DNA of 64,000 bases from Nonomuraea helvata (GTDB lineage: Bacteria > Actinomycetota > Actinomycetes > Streptosporangiales > Streptosporangiaceae). The stretch covers positions 248,001 to 312,000 of the forward strand of contig NZ_BAAAXV010000001.1 in NCBI RefSeq assembly GCF_039535785.1. Reading direction: 5' to 3'. The position numbers and the translations under genes were made by a program. Positions 44,557 to 53,878 of this stretch are shown piece by piece; the stretch's first letter is position 1, and each line of letters starts with the position of its first letter. Below the pieces are notes generated by a model, which saw only the letters and a list, made by a program, of their open reading frames with translations, was not told the origin of the DNA and ran no database searches.

Positions 44557-46211
44557 CGCCGGCCCACGAGGTGCGCCACGCCCCGTCGCCCGCTGGTGCC
44601 GCCGTCGGGGGCGGGCGCGCCGTAGCGGACCTGCACGCCCCGCTCGCGCGCGGCCTCGACGATGCCGGGGACCGCGCGCTCGGCGAGCGCCGCGATCGTC
44701 ATCGCCGGGTTGACCGTCAGCGCGCCGGGCACCGCGGCACCGTCGGTGACGAAGATCCCGGGGTGGCCGCGCAGCTCGTGGCGGTCGTCGAGAGCCGACG
44801 TGGCCGGGTCGTCCCCGATCCGGCACGAGGCCAGCGGATGCACCGTGTACGCGCCGACCACGTCGTTGGACCAGGCCTCGGCGTGTCCCAGCCCATCGCG
44901 TTCGAGGATCTCCTTGGCCTCGGCGTCCGCCTGCGCCCAGGCCCGCAGCGTGCTGGGCGACGGGTCGTAGCGCAGCGTGCCCCGCCCCAGCATCTGCTGG
45001 CTGATCCGGACGGCGTTGCCGGTGGGCGGAGGCGGCCCGAAGACGCCCTCGTTGCTGTCCTCGATCATCTCGAAGATGATCAACCAGGACTTCCAGCGCT
45101 TGAGCATCTCCTTCTTCGACGCCCCGAACCACGAGGGTCCCGTGCCCTGCGCCAGGCCGCCGGGCACCTGGGCCAGGATCGTGCCGAGGCCGGGCGGGAA
45201 GTAGAGCTGTTCCAGCGAGTAGCGGGTGAACTCGGGCAGCGAGCCGTCCAGCCGGTCCCAGTTGGCCACGCAGGGCCCCTTGCCGATGTGGAAGGCCTCG
45301 TACGCCGTCCCGTCCTCGCGCTCGAGCCCGAGCACGTCGCGCACGCGCTCCTCGTTCATGACGGCGGTGACCAGCCGTTCGCCGTTGCCGGAGAAGTACC
45401 GTCCGACCGCGTGCGGCATCGGGCCGAGCTCCGGTTCGCTGCGCTGCAGGATGACGGGGGTGGCGCCGGCGCCGGCCGCGAGGACGACGATCCTGGCGTC
45501 GATCGCGCCGGACTCACCGCGGATCCGGTAGTCCTCGCCGTCGATGACGTCGTAGTGCACGCGGTAGCCGCCGTCGTCGTTCCGGGTGATGCGCTGCACC
45601 TCGTGCAGCGGCCGCACGCTCGCGCCATGCGCGACGGCGGCGGGCAGGTAGTTGGTGAGCAGCGAGCGCTTGGCCCCGAACCTGCACCCGGCCATCATCC
45701 AGTTGCACTTGACGCACGTGTCGTTGTCGATCGCGACCGGGACGGGGTTCGCGGTGCGGCCGGAGTGGTCGCAGGCCGCGGCCCACAGGCCGCCGGGATA
45801 GGAGACGTCCTCCCATCCCTGCGTGCTGACGGGGATCGACTCCGCGACGCGGTCGTACCACGGGTCCAGCGTGTCCCGGCTGATGCTCGCCGGCCACATC
45901 CTCCTGCCGATCCCGCCCTGCCGCTCGAACACGAACCGGGGCGCGCGCGGCATGGCGGCGAAGTAGATGACGCTGCCGCCGCCGACGCAGTTGCCGCCGA
46001 GCACGTTCATGCCGTCGCCCACGGTGAAGTCGAAGATCCGTGTGTACGACGACCCCAGCTTGTAGTCGTGCTCGAACTCCTCCGTCTCCAGCCACGGCCC
46101 GCGTTCGAGGATGACGACGCCGGCGCCTCCGGCCGCGAGGTGGTAGGCGGCGATGGCGCCGCCGAAGCCGCTGCCCACGACGAGCACGTCGGTCCGTTCC
46201 ACGCCGGTCAT
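44553..46211 (-). CDS. GMC-family FAD oxidoreductase
   Basis: 552 residues: TDVLVVGSGFGGAIAAYHLA (FAD), the NVLGGNCVGGGSVIYFAAMPR loop, a four-Cys stretch CVKCNWMMAGC, and C-terminal TVHPLASCRIGDDP with GIFVTDGAAVPGALTVNPAMTIAALAE (catalytic His/Asn region). Resembles cholesterol-oxidase/gluconate-dehydrogenase large subunits. Starts in ATGA overlap with a gluconate-2-dehydrogenase-subunit-3-like gene, the typical partner. Alcohol oxidation on an unknown substrate. Confidence 0.9.
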   Translation of the reverse strand: MTGVERTDVLVVGSGFGGAIAAYHLAAGGAGVVILERGPWLETEEFEHDYKLGSSYTRIFDFTVGDGMNVLGGNCVGGGSVIYFAAMPRAPRFVFERQGGIGRRMWPASISRDTLDPWYDRVAESIPVSTQGWEDVSYPGGLWAAACDHSGRTANPVPVAIDNDTCVKCNWMMAGCRFGAKRSLLTNYLPAAVAHGASVRPLHEVQRITRNDDGGYRVHYDVIDGEDYRIRGESGAIDARIVVLAAGAGATPVILQRSEPELGPMPHAVGRYFSGNGERLVTAVMNEERVRDVLGLEREDGTAYEAFHIGKGPCVANWDRLDGSLPEFTRYSLEQLYFPPGLGTILAQVPGGLAQGTGPSWFGASKKEMLKRWKSWLIIFEMIEDSNEGVFGPPPPTGNAVRISQQMLGRGTLRYDPSPSTLRAWAQADAEAKEILERDGLGHAEAWSNDVVGAYTVHPLASCRIGDDPATSALDDRHELRGHPGIFVTDGAAVPGALTVNPAMTIAALAERAVPGIVEAARERGVQVRYGAPAPDGGTSGRRGVAHLVGRR

Positions 46212-46768
46212 CGCAGGCTCCCCGAGGGGGTGGTGTCCGGGTGCGGGCGGGCCAGCGGCCGGCCGTAGGAGTTCTTGGGGTGTCGCCAGAGCCCGTCCGG
46301 GTCAGGGGGCGTGATCCCCATCGAGGTGAGCCCGGGATGGCCGCCGGCGATCGCCTCGGCGGTGTGCAGGTGCGGGGCGGCGTCGTACGACATGTAGCAG
46401 AACAGCGCGAGCAGGACCCACAGCTCCTGCTCGGGGTGGCCGGGCGACGTCAGGAGCGTCACCAGCTCGGTGCGCCGCTCGAACGACAGGGCGGCGAACG
46501 GGGGCAGGGCCGGATCCAGCGTCAGCCGGTGTTCGGCGGCGAATTGCCGCGTGTGCGCGTTGAGGTCTCTGACGTAGTCGTCGAGCGCGCCGGTCAGGCC
46601 TGTCGCGTCCCATTGCAGCAGCGGCAGCGCGCCCGCCGCGACGGCGCCGCCGCCCTCCGAGGCCCCCGCGACGGCGACATCGCCGGGAAACCGTTTCTCG
46701 CCGGGAACGATCGTGTCGGCGAACGCCTCCAGGGTGAGCGTGCGCTCATGAGCTCGGTCCGAATCCAT
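46208..46768 (-). CDS. Gluconate 2-dehydrogenase subunit 3-like protein
   Basis: 186 residues: TLEAFADTIVPGEKRFPGD at the N-terminus, helical middle, and LTSMGITPPDPDGLWRHPKNSYGRP at the end, typical of small subunits paired with GMC dehydrogenases. Start ATG 46768 has GGAG upstream. No Tat signal is obvious, unlike many relatives. Confidence 0.82.
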   Translation of the reverse strand: MDSDRAHERTLTLEAFADTIVPGEKRFPGDVAVAGASEGGGAVAAGALPLLQWDATGLTGALDDYVRDLNAHTRQFAAEHRLTLDPALPPFAALSFERRTELVTLLTSPGHPEQELWVLLALFCYMSYDAAPHLHTAEAIAGGHPGLTSMGITPPDPDGLWRHPKNSYGRPLARPHPDTTPSGSLR

Positions 46769-46819
46769 GGCTCCATGGTCGGAGCGCCGCAAACGGCGCG
46801 CATCTCCTTGCGAGCCCGG

Positions 46820-47425
46820 TCAGCACCAGCCGGCTTCGGTGGCGATGCGGATGGCGTCCACCCGGTTGCGGGCGTTGAGCTTCACCACGATCTTCGACAG
46901 GTAGTTGCGTACGGTCCCGGGTGACACGTGGAGGCTGGCCGCTATCTCCGGCGGCTCCGCGCCTTTCGCGGCAAGGCGTAAGACCTGGATCTCGCGCTGG
47001 GTCAGCGGGTTCTCGCCCACGTCCCAAGCGGTCAGGGCCAGTTGCGGGTCGATGACGCGGCCGCCGGCGGCGACCTCTCTGACCGCCGTGGCCAGCCGGT
47101 CCGCCGGCGTGTCCTTGAGGAGGAACCCGGACACCGACGCGGCCAGCGCCCGCCGCAGCGTGCCCGGCCGGCCGAGCCCGGTCAGGATCAGGCTGCGGCA
47201 GGTCGGCACCTTCTGGTGGAGCTCCTGCGCCGCGGTGAGGCCGTCCATCACCGGCAGGTCGATGTCGATGATCGCCACGTCGGGGCGTTTCTCGAGCGCG
47301 ACGGGAACGATCCGGTCGCCGCTCTCCACCTCGGCCACGACGGTGAGGTCGTGCTCGATCTCCAGGAGCGCCACCAGGGCTCCCCGCACGATCCGCACGT
47401 CCTCGGCGAGAAGCAGCTTCAGCAT
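46820..47425 (-). CDS. NarL/LuxR-family response regulator
   Basis: 201 residues: receiver domain with the acidic pair at LLLAEDVRIV, phosphoacceptor Asp in AIIDIDLPVMDG and Lys in GFLLKDTPADRL; LuxR HTH with LTQREIQVLRLAAKGAEPPEIAASLHVSPGT region. Start ATG 47425. Lies 111 bases after the double kinase gene in the same direction and is its likely partner. Confidence 0.92.
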   Translation of the reverse strand: MLKLLLAEDVRIVRGALVALLEIEHDLTVVAEVESGDRIVPVALEKRPDVAIIDIDLPVMDGLTAAQELHQKVPTCRSLILTGLGRPGTLRRALAASVSGFLLKDTPADRLATAVREVAAGGRVIDPQLALTAWDVGENPLTQREIQVLRLAAKGAEPPEIAASLHVSPGTVRNYLSKIVVKLNARNRVDAIRIATEAGWC

Positions 47426-47536
47426 GTGCACCACCTATCCATCCGGCCGTCGATCCGGGGCGGCTCGCTCGCGTGCCTGCTGCCCTCGTCGTGCGCTGTC
47501 ACGTCTCGCCGCGACGGATGCCGGCTCGCGCGCAGG

Positions 47537-49999
47537 TCATGCGTGCGCCGGGTCGGGCGTGACATCCGACGGCAGCTCGGCCGTGAGGTGGAACCAGTCC
47601 TCCGTCGTCTCCATCCGCAGGCTGCCGTTGACGGCATCCAGGCGCGCCCGGACATGCTCCAGCCTTTCCTCGTCGCTCTCGGACAGCGTAGTGCGATAGC
47701 GCGAGATGCGCAGTCTCAGGCGGCCGTCCTCGCGGGCGGTGGCCGTGGCCCGGTCGTGCGAGACGCGCAGCCGTACGTAACCGTTCTCGGGGCCGTACTC
47801 CCGGGTGAGCGTGACGACGCAGCGGCGCACGCCGCTCCGCCGCACCGTGTCGGTGATCGCGTCGCGCAGCACCATGGCCAGCACCACGTCGGACTCCTCC
47901 GCGAGCCGGCCGGAGGCGATGTCCAGCTGGGCCTCGATCCCCGCCGCCGACAGCGCCGCACGGGTCGACTCGACCTCGGCCGCCAGCGACACGTGGCGGT
48001 AGCCGCTCGCCGTGGAGCGGACCTCGGCCACCAGGCGGCGCGCCGCTACCAGGACCTCCATGATGTGCTCCTGGGCGCGTTCCGGCTCGGTCAGCGTGAG
48101 ACCGCGGGCCACGCCGCAGTTCCACATGATCGTGGACAGGTCGCGGTCCAGCAGCTCGTTCACCTTGCGGGCCACGCCCAGCCGTTCCTGCTCCACGGCG
48201 AGGCGCACGATCTCCTTCCTGGTCGCGTGGAGCTCGGCGACCAGCGCCGACAGCGACGTCAGCCCGTAGATCACCAGCCCGGTCTGCAGGGTCGAGATCA
48301 CCAGGTAACCCAGCAGCGCCGTCTCGTCCCCGCTGGCCACCGCGAGGACCAGGACGACTCCCCCCACGGCCAGGTACAGCAGCCAGCGCCAGCGGGTCCG
48401 CAGCACCAGCGGGATCGACCCGGCGAGGAAGCCGCCCATCGAGCCCCACAGCGCGTGCACCCACAGCACAGGGAGGAACGACGCCGCCGCCTGGACCGTC
48501 AGCGTGGCCACGCGGACCGGCGTCGGCCATACGCGGGGGCCGAAGAAGGAGTGCGCGAACTGGGTGAGCAGGAGAACGGTGAGGCAGATCCCGACGTCCA
48601 CCGTGAAGCCCGCGGGGTTCCGCCAGAGAATGTTCGTGATCAGGATAGGGATATAGCCCAGTAAAACCGCCAATGTCAGGAGATTGACGGTTCCGGGGGC
48701 CCAGCGGACGGCGGTCTGCCGGAGGAGATCCGCGGGTTTCCCGGCGTCGGCGGGTGGAGCCGACGTCTCGGCCGGCACGTCGGACAGCCGGATCTCGGCG
48801 AGGAGACGGAACCAGCCGTCCTCCCGGGTCACGGTGAGCCGTCCGCCGACCGCGGCCAGCCGCGACGACAGGTTCTCCAGCCCGCTGCCGTCAGATGAGA
48901 CCGCCTCGGAGGCGACCCGGTCGCCATCATCACTGTCGTCGTCGGCCCCGTCGTTCGCCACGCTCAGCCACGCCAGCCCGTCGCGCACGCCGCCTTCGAC
49001 CTCGCACTGCCGCGCCTTGCTGTGGCGTAACACGTTGGTGATCGCCTCGCGCAGCACGATGGCCAGCACCGAATCGACCGCCCCGGAAAGGCCGTGGCTC
49101 GAGACGTTCGTGCGGACCTCGATCTGCGCCACCGACAGCGTGGACTCGATCGACCTGACCTCTCCGGCCAGCGACAGCTTCTGGCAGCCCATCGGGATCA
49201 TCCGCAGCGCCGCGGTCGCCCGGCGGGCGATCCACAGGGCCTCCGACATCACCTCTTCGGCCCGCTCCGGCGCGCGCGGCAGCAGGCGGTGGGCCAGCTC
49301 GTTCTTCAGCGTGAACGCCAGCAGATCGTGTCCGACCACGTCGTGGAGGTCCCTGGCGATGCGCACCCGCTCGCCGGCCGCCGCGATCCGGCCCAGTGAG
49401 CTGCGACCGCCCTCCAGCTCCTGCGCGAGCTCGGCCAGGAAACTGAGGCCGTAGAAGACCAGCCCCTGCACCAGGGTGAACACGAAAACGAAGACGATGT
49501 TGACGGCGCCCAGTCCCTGCACGAAGTAGAGCACGGGGTTGAGGACGCAGGTCAGTCCGTACAGCACCCATCTGTAAGGGACGGGGACGACAAGGAGGAT
49601 GGACGCCGCAAGGAGCGGGACCACGGCGGCGGCCTGCGGGCCGATCCACAGGGCCGGGGCGAGCACGACGACCGCCAGCGCCGTCACCGAGGTGATCCGG
49701 GCGCTCAGGGACCAGCACCATGGCCGTCCGAAAGAATGGGCGATCTGCAGCCCGATGGCCACCGCCATGCAGGCGCCGAAAGCCACAACGCCCGAAATGT
49801 CAGCTGATTCCCGGCCAATGCCATTGAGCGTATTCAAGATCGCATTCAGCGCGAATCCAAGGAGCACTCCAGCGGTGACCATCAGCGCAAGGCGCGGCGC
49901 CGGCAGTGCGGCGCCGCCGTTCCGCCGCGCCGAGGAGACCAGAGAGAAGATCCGCAACAATCGGACATCCCGCGCTCGCGCCACGAGATTCTTCGCCAT
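47537..49999 (-). CDS. Tandem double histidine kinase, second half degenerate
   Basis: 820 residues made of two complete NarX/DesK-like membrane-kinase units in one chain. Unit 1 (about 1-410): six helices, then H-box RIARDLHDVVGHDL near residue 222 and an ATPase domain with REAITNVLRHSKA and GSGLENLSSRLAAVGG. Unit 2 (about 430-820): again about six helices, but the H-box reads GVARKVNELLDRDL with no His, the N-box reads RDAITDTVRRSG, and no DxGxG glycine box is found. So unit 2 keeps the fold but cannot phosphorylate. Start ATG 49999 has GGAGAGGGA. It sits between the SagB gene and its response regulator. Confidence 0.9.
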   Translation of the reverse strand: MAKNLVARARDVRLLRIFSLVSSARRNGGAALPAPRLALMVTAGVLLGFALNAILNTLNGIGRESADISGVVAFGACMAVAIGLQIAHSFGRPWCWSLSARITSVTALAVVVLAPALWIGPQAAAVVPLLAASILLVVPVPYRWVLYGLTCVLNPVLYFVQGLGAVNIVFVFVFTLVQGLVFYGLSFLAELAQELEGGRSSLGRIAAAGERVRIARDLHDVVGHDLLAFTLKNELAHRLLPRAPERAEEVMSEALWIARRATAALRMIPMGCQKLSLAGEVRSIESTLSVAQIEVRTNVSSHGLSGAVDSVLAIVLREAITNVLRHSKARQCEVEGGVRDGLAWLSVANDGADDDSDDGDRVASEAVSSDGSGLENLSSRLAAVGGRLTVTREDGWFRLLAEIRLSDVPAETSAPPADAGKPADLLRQTAVRWAPGTVNLLTLAVLLGYIPILITNILWRNPAGFTVDVGICLTVLLLTQFAHSFFGPRVWPTPVRVATLTVQAAASFLPVLWVHALWGSMGGFLAGSIPLVLRTRWRWLLYLAVGGVVLVLAVASGDETALLGYLVISTLQTGLVIYGLTSLSALVAELHATRKEIVRLAVEQERLGVARKVNELLDRDLSTIMWNCGVARGLTLTEPERAQEHIMEVLVAARRLVAEVRSTASGYRHVSLAAEVESTRAALSAAGIEAQLDIASGRLAEESDVVLAMVLRDAITDTVRRSGVRRCVVTLTREYGPENGYVRLRVSHDRATATAREDGRLRLRISRYRTTLSESDEERLEHVRARLDAVNGSLRMETTEDWFHLTAELPSDVTPDPAHA

Positions 50000-50094
50000 T
50001 CCCTCTCCGCCCCCCGGCGAACTGTCCACCCCCAGTCGTCAGACAGGCTATATCAGGCCAATCAGCTCGAGTAGCCGGATTTCGGGCCGAGAGC

Positions 50095-51564
50095 TCAGCA
50101 AATCAGATCAATGGCGTCCGCCGGCCACGCCGCGTCATTGATCGGATGCCTCGTTTCATCGCACTCCGGACGGGCGCCACCGGACCTGCCCACCACCAGC
50201 CCGGCCACGCCTGACTCGATCTTCCAGTCCAGGCCCAGCACGCGTGCCGACACGTCCACATCGTCACAGTCGAGCGCGCACGCGGGCAGCCCCATCGCCG
50301 TGCTCACCAGCGACAAAGCCTGGGTGAAGGCTCCGACGTCCTTGAGGACAAGAGCGTAGCTCAGGCCGTTGTATTTCCACGACAAGCGGCGGAATCGCGC
50401 GGTCAGCGTGATGAGAACCGGGGGAACCGCGGCCAGATTGGCCTCCAGACGGGCGTTCTCGAGGAGCTCGTCCCCCCTGTCCGCGATCCGGTACAACCGA
50501 TGGGCCAACGGGTCATAGTGGTATACCCCGCTGGGAAGCCCCGTGCAGTCGTCCACCGTGACGTAGACCTCGATGCCGTAACAGTCGCCGGCGCTCCGAT
50601 AGGGCCGGTCGCTGGTGGCGACGGCGGACGTCCCGTCCGCCGCACCGGTCACAGACCGCACCCGGGCCGTCCGGTAGAGCAGCTCGCCGAGATCGTCGAT
50701 GGACGGTACGCGCTCGACGTCGGGCGCCCCGCCGTTGGCCGCCTCCAGGACGGCGCTGAGCGGCGGATCGTTCGCGATCAGCTCCCGCCACCGCGGTCTC
50801 GGCAGATCGATGTGCTTGTCGCCTGCCGGCGGCTTGACGACCGGCTCCACCGCCCGGTTGCCGAGCCGATAGGTCGCGCCGAAGTCGTGGTCGTGCCGCC
50901 CCAGCGTGGTCCTGCTGTGGAACATGAGATCGAGCGGGTTCCAGCCGACCAGGACGGAATCGTCGTCCTCGTCGAACTCCGCCTGCGCCGACACGCGCGA
51001 CGCCTGGACGGCCATCCCCGTGGCGACCAGGCACGCGGCGACGTGGCGCTCTCCCGGGCTCAACGCGGACGGCAGAACGGGCCGGCCCAGCGCACCGACC
51101 AGCGCCACGGCCCCGGCCTGGTGCAGCAGCACCCGGTGCAGGGAGAGCGGCGACTCCATCCGCCAGTCACGCTTGCCCGGCAGGATCGCGGCGAACCTGG
51201 ACATCCGCAACGGCATGTCCTCCGCCAGCGGTGCCCGGCGGAAGACGGCCCGGGGCGAGATCGGCGCCACGGAGATCAGCGCCTGTTCCGGGTCCGGGCC
51301 GAAGGAGCGGACCACCAGGTGGTGGACCACCTCCAGGATCCGGCTCAGCTCCTCCGAGTCCGCGTCCCGCGTGATCACGTTCTCCAGGGAGATCGGCCCC
51401 AGGCACATGCGCCGCAGCGCCTCGGCCACCTGCCGCCCCGGCATGGGCGCGGAGACGTCCTCCCACCGGCTGCGCAGAATCAGCCCGTCATCCTGAAACT
51501 CCAGGTAGACGTCCTCTCTGAAGGACCACAGCGCGAACCACGGCGCCTCCGCGGACCCGGACAT
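50095..51564 (-). CDS. SagB-type FMN dehydrogenase of the TOMM locus
   Basis: 489 residues. Front domain (FALWSFREDVYLEFQDDGLILRS) then a nitroreductase-like middle and the SagB half: LLYRTARVRS, AGDCYGIEVYVTVDDCTGLPSGVYHYDPLAHRLYRI, LSYALVLKDVGAFTQALSLVSTAMGLPACALDC. Oxidises azolines to azoles in known TOMM pathways. Lies 27 bases after the YcaO-protein stop, same operon. Unlike the SagB at 16.8 kb it has a long first half. Confidence 0.88.
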   Translation of the reverse strand: MSGSAEAPWFALWSFREDVYLEFQDDGLILRSRWEDVSAPMPGRQVAEALRRMCLGPISLENVITRDADSEELSRILEVVHHLVVRSFGPDPEQALISVAPISPRAVFRRAPLAEDMPLRMSRFAAILPGKRDWRMESPLSLHRVLLHQAGAVALVGALGRPVLPSALSPGERHVAACLVATGMAVQASRVSAQAEFDEDDDSVLVGWNPLDLMFHSRTTLGRHDHDFGATYRLGNRAVEPVVKPPAGDKHIDLPRPRWRELIANDPPLSAVLEAANGGAPDVERVPSIDDLGELLYRTARVRSVTGAADGTSAVATSDRPYRSAGDCYGIEVYVTVDDCTGLPSGVYHYDPLAHRLYRIADRGDELLENARLEANLAAVPPVLITLTARFRRLSWKYNGLSYALVLKDVGAFTQALSLVSTAMGLPACALDCDDVDVSARVLGLDWKIESGVAGLVVGRSGGARPECDETRHPINDAAWPADAIDLIC

Positions 51565-51591
51565 GTATATCTTCTCCTCGCGACAGAGCCG

Positions 51592-53865
51592 TCACAGGAA
51601 CAACGGGATCGGATTGAGCTCGTCGTACGAAGTCGCTGTTTCGAGCCGGCCCAGCCGGACCGGCACGTCATACAGCCTGCCTTCGGCGAATCTGGCCCAG
51701 AAATGCCGGAGGCCCGGGACAATGATCTTAACGACGGGCATGCCGATGTCGGGCCGCGTCTGGTCGAGCACGAGAAGCTCCGAACCCATCCGGCTGACCA
51801 GGCCGCGAACATGGTCGATGTCGTCGCGCAGATCGGTGCGCGGCACGTACGCGTAGTCGGACCGGTGGCGGGGCGGCCGCAGGGAGTCGGGCAGCAGGTA
51901 GGGGTGCGCCGCCGTCGTCGCCGTCCGCCACCAGCCGAGGAGATGCGGGTCGGCCAGGCCGTAGCCGGTGCCGTCGGCCCTGGCCCCGGCCACGGCGGGC
52001 AGCAGCTGGCCGAGCTCGGTGAGTGCCCGCCGGAGCGCCACCTGCGGATCGAAGTGCGCTCCGAACCCGAGCATGATGTCCTCGGCCGGCTTGTCCACCC
52101 GCTTGGAGATCGCCGCCATCGCCGGGATCCCCAGGTCGGTGGTGAGATCGAGCACCCAGAGACGCCGCCCGGTCCGGGCGTACCGCTCGCGGAGATCCAT
52201 GATCCACGCGTCGTCGAACGAGGCCAGGTCGACCCCCGGTTGGCGCGTGCGGTTGTACCACCACAGGGCCACCGCGTCCCGCTCCACCAGCTCCAGGAAG
52301 CCCTGGACGATCGCGTCCTCCAGGCTCGAGCCCGCGGCGTTGCCGTTGGAGTCGGCCCGCACCGGCGCGTCCGCCGCGTCGGCGCGGTAGTAGAGAAGGT
52401 CGGTGGGCAGGTAGCGGTGCCGTCCTGTCGTGAGGGACCACACCGGCGTCCACTCCACCGCCGCCGTCTCGTCGAACGGCGCCGGGACATGGTGGAACGC
52501 CATGTGCGCGGCGTTCCAGCGCTCACGCCCGCCGAACTGGCGAGGGTGGAAGAGCTGGCAGTCCTGGGGATGCACAGCCTGCGGGCCGAGACCGCGGAAG
52601 GTGTCGAGCACCGTCTCCTCGTCCCCGAAGCGGGAGGCGCTGTACCGTTCCACCGCCTCGCACAGGGCGCCCACCTTGGCCTCGATGTCGCTGGCCCCTT
52701 TGCCGCCGCTCCGCGACCGCAGCCCCGCCCTCGCCACGTCGAGGCGGTCCGAGCGCAGCGCGCGGTTGTGCCCCGCCAGGTAGCAGTGCAGGAACGAAGG
52801 CGCGCGCGGGTCGCGCCGGATCTCCCCTGTGACGCCGGTGACGGGATCCGCCAGGTGGCCGTAGCGCTGCCACACCTGCTCGGCGGAGAGCGACCTGTGG
52901 CCGTTGCCCGACGTGGTGGCCTTGGGCCGGGACCGTACGACGATCGGCGCCCTGGCCTGAGCGGCCACCGTCTCCGGGTCCCCGCACGAAGGACACTGCG
53001 GCCGGCGCTCCACGACATGCCGCCGGAGCTCCAGCGTGGTGGTGTCCATCGTCCACAGGTGACCGGACAGGTCGCCGCGCGTCCCCGCCAGCCACTTGGC
53101 CGCCTGCAGGATCGCCAGCTGGACCCCGATGGCGCGTGTCGCGGGGAGCGACGCCCGCGGAGGGCGGGTGGACCCGCTCCCGCCCAGCTCGCGGCGCATG
53201 CAGCTCTCGCCCTGCCGGTGCTCGCTCAGGCGGGCGGCCAGGCAGGACCAGCACGGTCCCGCCTCCGGGTCGAAGACCGGGCCGATCCAGTGGACGGCAC
53301 CGGAGGTGACGGCGGGCAACCAGGCTCGTCCCAGAGCGCGGTGCCGCCGGTCGATCGCGTCCAGTTCCCGGTCAAGGTAGTCGTCGCAGAAGACCAGCGA
53401 AAGATCCACCGCTCCCGTGCCGTCTGCCCTGTTCAGTCCCATGGCCCGGCACGCTTCCCCGACCTGCTCCGCGTCGATCTTCCCGACCGGCACGATGTCC
53501 ACGGAGGCCCGGCCGAGATCGACGCGGTCTCCGTCGTACCCGGCCAGGTCCCAGTAGGTGTCGGCCTCCGTGTCCCGCGGCTGCCACGCCTTGGAGGAGC
53601 CGCGGAACCCGACGAGGTTCGCCTTCGAAAGCCGGCCGAGCATCTGGCCGAGCTCTTCCGACGAGCAGGTGGAGGCGAGCGCCTCCCGCACCTCGGCCAA
53701 CGTCCTGGTGCCGTCGAGCAGCGTGGCGACCGCGCGCGCATGCGTGCCCGACAGGGCGAACGTCCCGTTGTGCGAGACAAGATAGACGGATCCCCCGGGG
53801 ATCAGCTCAACGCGTACGTGCCGTTTGAAGCTGATGCGCGGGGCTCCGAGGGAGGTGGATTCCAT
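51592..53865 (-). CDS. Fused ThiF-like/YcaO cyclodehydratase (TOMM synthase)
   Basis: 757 residues. N-terminal third is an ocin-ThiF-like partner domain with leader-binding winged helix (residues 1-90, KANLVGF end), and zinc Cys pairs CWSC and CPSC. C-terminal half is a YcaO domain with ATP-site motifs SDIEAKVGALCEAVERYSASR, LEDAIVQGFLELVERDAVALWW and a terminal proline-containing NPIPLFL. The fused enzyme binds the precursor leader and activates a peptide amide with ATP, giving azolines (or, in some branches, thioamides or amidines). Starts 13 bases after the precursor gene stop. Confidence 0.93.
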   Translation of the reverse strand: MESTSLGAPRISFKRHVRVELIPGGSVYLVSHNGTFALSGTHARAVATLLDGTRTLAEVREALASTCSSEELGQMLGRLSKANLVGFRGSSKAWQPRDTEADTYWDLAGYDGDRVDLGRASVDIVPVGKIDAEQVGEACRAMGLNRADGTGAVDLSLVFCDDYLDRELDAIDRRHRALGRAWLPAVTSGAVHWIGPVFDPEAGPCWSCLAARLSEHRQGESCMRRELGGSGSTRPPRASLPATRAIGVQLAILQAAKWLAGTRGDLSGHLWTMDTTTLELRRHVVERRPQCPSCGDPETVAAQARAPIVVRSRPKATTSGNGHRSLSAEQVWQRYGHLADPVTGVTGEIRRDPRAPSFLHCYLAGHNRALRSDRLDVARAGLRSRSGGKGASDIEAKVGALCEAVERYSASRFGDEETVLDTFRGLGPQAVHPQDCQLFHPRQFGGRERWNAAHMAFHHVPAPFDETAAVEWTPVWSLTTGRHRYLPTDLLYYRADAADAPVRADSNGNAAGSSLEDAIVQGFLELVERDAVALWWYNRTRQPGVDLASFDDAWIMDLRERYARTGRRLWVLDLTTDLGIPAMAAISKRVDKPAEDIMLGFGAHFDPQVALRRALTELGQLLPAVAGARADGTGYGLADPHLLGWWRTATTAAHPYLLPDSLRPPRHRSDYAYVPRTDLRDDIDHVRGLVSRMGSELLVLDQTRPDIGMPVVKIIVPGLRHFWARFAEGRLYDVPVRLGRLETATSYDELNPIPLFL

Positions 53866-53878
53866 CGCCCGGCCGCGT

